Shown here piece by piece: positions 15,560 to 16,474 of a DNA stretch of 16,474 nucleotides. The notes beneath the pieces were generated by a model, which saw only the letters and a program-made list of their open reading frames with translations, ran no database searches and was not told the DNA's origin. Both the position numbers and the translations under genes were made by a program. Each line of letters starts with the position of its first letter. Within the stretch, counting starts at the first letter, position 1. Origin of the DNA: Sphingomonas sp. CCH9-E2 (GTDB lineage: Bacteria; Pseudomonadota; Alphaproteobacteria; Sphingomonadales; Sphingomonadaceae). Location: positions 1 through 16,474 of the forward strand of contig NZ_LSJM01000047.1 in the NCBI RefSeq assembly GCF_001557215.1. The letters are read 5' to 3'.

Positions 15560-15694
15560 CCCTCTCCCATTGGGAGAGGGAGGGAGCCGACGCAGTCGGC
15601 GGAAGGGTGAGGGTGATTGCCCCACCCCCCATTCACCCTCACCCTTCCCACGCTCTCCGCGCGCGGGCCCCTTCCCTCTCCCAATGGGAGAGGG
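15560..15694. repeat. Paired palindromic intergenic element (BIME-like), copy 2
   Basis: Left unit: CCCTCTCCC/GGGAGAGGG hairpin (15560-15580), GCCGAC/GTCGGC hairpin (15586-15600), then GGAAGGGTGAGGGTGA (15601-15616). Right unit is the same design on the opposite strand: its TCACCCTCACCCTTCC lies near 15633-15648 and its hairpin (loop AAT) is 15674-15694. The two units are therefore inverted around a centre near 15625. The element begins 4 bases after the exonuclease stop and ends 2 bases before the sirtuin start codon. Confidence 0.85.
15686..15693 (+). promoter_or_regulatory. Ribosome-binding site of the sirtuin gene inside a palindrome arm
   Basis: GGGAGAGG, the right arm of the last hairpin of the palindromic element, lies 3 to 6 bases before ATG 15697 and is the only Shine-Dalgarno-like sequence nearby. 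Folding of the hairpin would hide it, so translation could depend on RNA structure. Confidence 0.55.
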
Positions 15695-15696
15695 AG

Positions 15697-16413
15697 ATGG
15701 CTACACCAACCCCCATGACCCACCCCCGCAACATCGTCATCCTCACCGGCGCAGGCATCTCCGCCGAATCCGGCGTCGCCACCTTTCGCGGTCCCGGCGG
15801 GCTGTGGGAAGGCCACCGCGTCGAGGACGTGTGCACGCCACAGGCGCTCGCGCACGATCCCGAACTGGTCCACCGCTTCTACGACGAGCGCCGCGCCAAT
15901 CTGGCGAAGGTCGAACCCAACGCCGCGCACCACGCGCTCGCCCGTCTCGACGCGGAGTGGCCCGGCGAGCTGCTGCTGGTCACCCAGAATGTCGACGACC
16001 TGCACGACCGTGCCGGGTCGAAGCGTATGCTCCACATGCATGGCGAGCTGAAGTCCGCGCTCTGCGCGCTATGCGGCGTCCAGAGCGCGTGGCCCGACCC
16101 GCTCCCGCCCGGCTCGCTTTGCCCGTCCTGCGACGCGCCCGCGCTGCGCCCCGACATCGTGTTCTTCGGCGAGATGCCGTACCACATGGACGTGATCGAC
16201 ACCGCGCTGGCCCGCGCCGACCTGTTCGTGTCGATCGGCACATCGGGCGCGGTCTACCCCGCCGCCGGCTTCGTCCGCACCGCACGCTACCACGGCGCCG
16301 ACACGCTCGAACTCAATCTCGAGCGGTCGGAGGGCAGCGCCTGGTTCGCGGAATCCCGCCTCGGTCCGGCAGGGACCCTAGTGCCGGAATGGGTGAAGGC
16401 GTTGCTGGGCTGA
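15697..16413 (+). CDS. cobB: Class III sirtuin, NAD-dependent protein deacylase (CobB-like)
   Basis: A 238-residue Sir2-family enzyme that uses NAD to remove acyl groups from lysines. Motifs from ATG 15697: GAGISAESG (18-26) and TFRG for NAD binding, QNVDDLH (97-103), catalytic H115 in HMHGEL, four zinc-binding cysteines (C123, C126, C142, C145) and PDIVFFGE. Y62 and R65 (FYDERR) form the Y-x-x-R pair that marks class III enzymes acting on succinyl or malonyl lysine as well as acetyl lysine. Start: ATG 15697 has a well-placed site in the repeat; ATG 15715 would begin nearer conserved sequence but lacks one. Length is typical. It occupies the position where a ligase gene would be expected, though no known link is shown. 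Confidence 0.93.
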   Translation: MATPTPMTHPRNIVILTGAGISAESGVATFRGPGGLWEGHRVEDVCTPQALAHDPELVHRFYDERRANLAKVEPNAAHHALARLDAEWPGELLLVTQNVDDLHDRAGSKRMLHMHGELKSALCALCGVQSAWPDPLPPGSLCPSCDAPALRPDIVFFGEMPYHMDVIDTALARADLFVSIGTSGAVYPAAGFVRTARYHGADTLELNLERSEGSAWFAESRLGPAGTLVPEWVKALLG

Positions 16414-16423
16414 CCCATTCAAT

Positions 16424-16474
16424 CCTCCCCCGCCAGGGGGAGGTGGCGCCGAAGGCGACGGAGGGGGAGGACGG
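16424..16474. repeat. Palindromic intergenic element, copy 3 (cut by the window end)
   Basis: CCTCCCCC (16424-16431) and GGGGGAGG (16436-16443) form a hairpin 10 bases after the sirtuin stop. A short CGCC-GAA-GGCG hairpin and a GGAGGGGGAGG tract follow, the same order of parts as one unit of the elements at 9906 and 15560, though the sequence differs. It may also end the cobB transcript. Confidence 0.7.

Noticed and set aside
15607..15696. An N-terminal extension of the sirtuin starting at GTG 15607
   Set aside because: This stretch is the palindromic element translated (proline- and histidine-rich, low complexity), and the conserved sirtuin sequence and a suitable ribosome-binding site begin at ATG 15697.
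157..16413. A Sir2-HerA type antiphage defence system, because both a HerA-like ATPase and a Sir2 protein occur in the window
   Set aside because: The two genes are about 14 kb apart with many housekeeping genes between them, and the sirtuin is a normal class III CobB-type deacylase with the zinc cysteines and the Y-x-x-R pair, not a defence NADase.

Overview
The window is compact, very GC-rich bacterial chromosome. Its gene content points to an alphaproteobacterium, most likely a sphingomonad: a CdnL/CarD-type transcription factor next to a 7Fe ferredoxin, a Suv3-like helicase followed by an S4-domain protein, a ligase-associated DNA-repair module, tandem head-GIN (DUF2807) proteins, and pyrimidine-rich intergenic palindromes. 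I see no phage genes, transposase, CRISPR array, rRNA or tRNA.

Layout. (1) 157-1830 (+): a HerA/DUF87-type ATPase. (2) 4055-1864 (-): an envelope operon of a membrane-anchored M23 peptidase whose stop overlaps the GTG start of an exported LamG-like protein by four bases. (3) 4245-8300 (+): Suv3-type helicase, S4 RNA-binding protein, fdxA-type ferredoxin and carD. The first two overlap; carD ends in a clear intrinsic terminator. (4) 8414-9899 (+): a promoter with a good -35/-10 pair drives a head-GIN lipoprotein, followed by a second secreted head-GIN protein. (5) 9906-10052: a paired palindromic element between convergent genes. (6) 14465-10077 (-): a small membrane protein, the ligase-associated DEXH helicase (Lhr type), a two-domain retropepsin-like protease and the PdeM-type phosphoesterase. 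(7) 14560-15555 (+), divergent from the small protein: the ligase-associated MBL/beta-CASP exonuclease. (8) 15560-15694: a second paired palindromic element whose last arm supplies the ribosome-binding site of the next gene, a class III sirtuin (cobB-like, 15697-16413). (9) 16424 to the window end: the start of a third palindromic element.

How the genes fit together. Regions 6 and 7 form a DNA end-processing and repair module (helicase, exonuclease, PdeM-like nuclease). In many proteobacteria it sits beside an ATP-dependent DNA ligase, but that ligase is not in this window; the place directly after the exonuclease holds a palindromic repeat and the sirtuin. Region 3 combines RNA unwinding, ribosome or RNA binding, iron-sulfur electron transfer and control of RNA polymerase. 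Regions 2 and 4 work at the cell envelope.

Most of the window is ordinary conserved chromosome. The most interesting points are the repair module without its ligase and with a protease placed inside it, the unexplained small membrane protein in that module, and the palindromic element that doubles as a translation signal for the sirtuin. No new multi-gene system can be argued confidently from the sequence alone.
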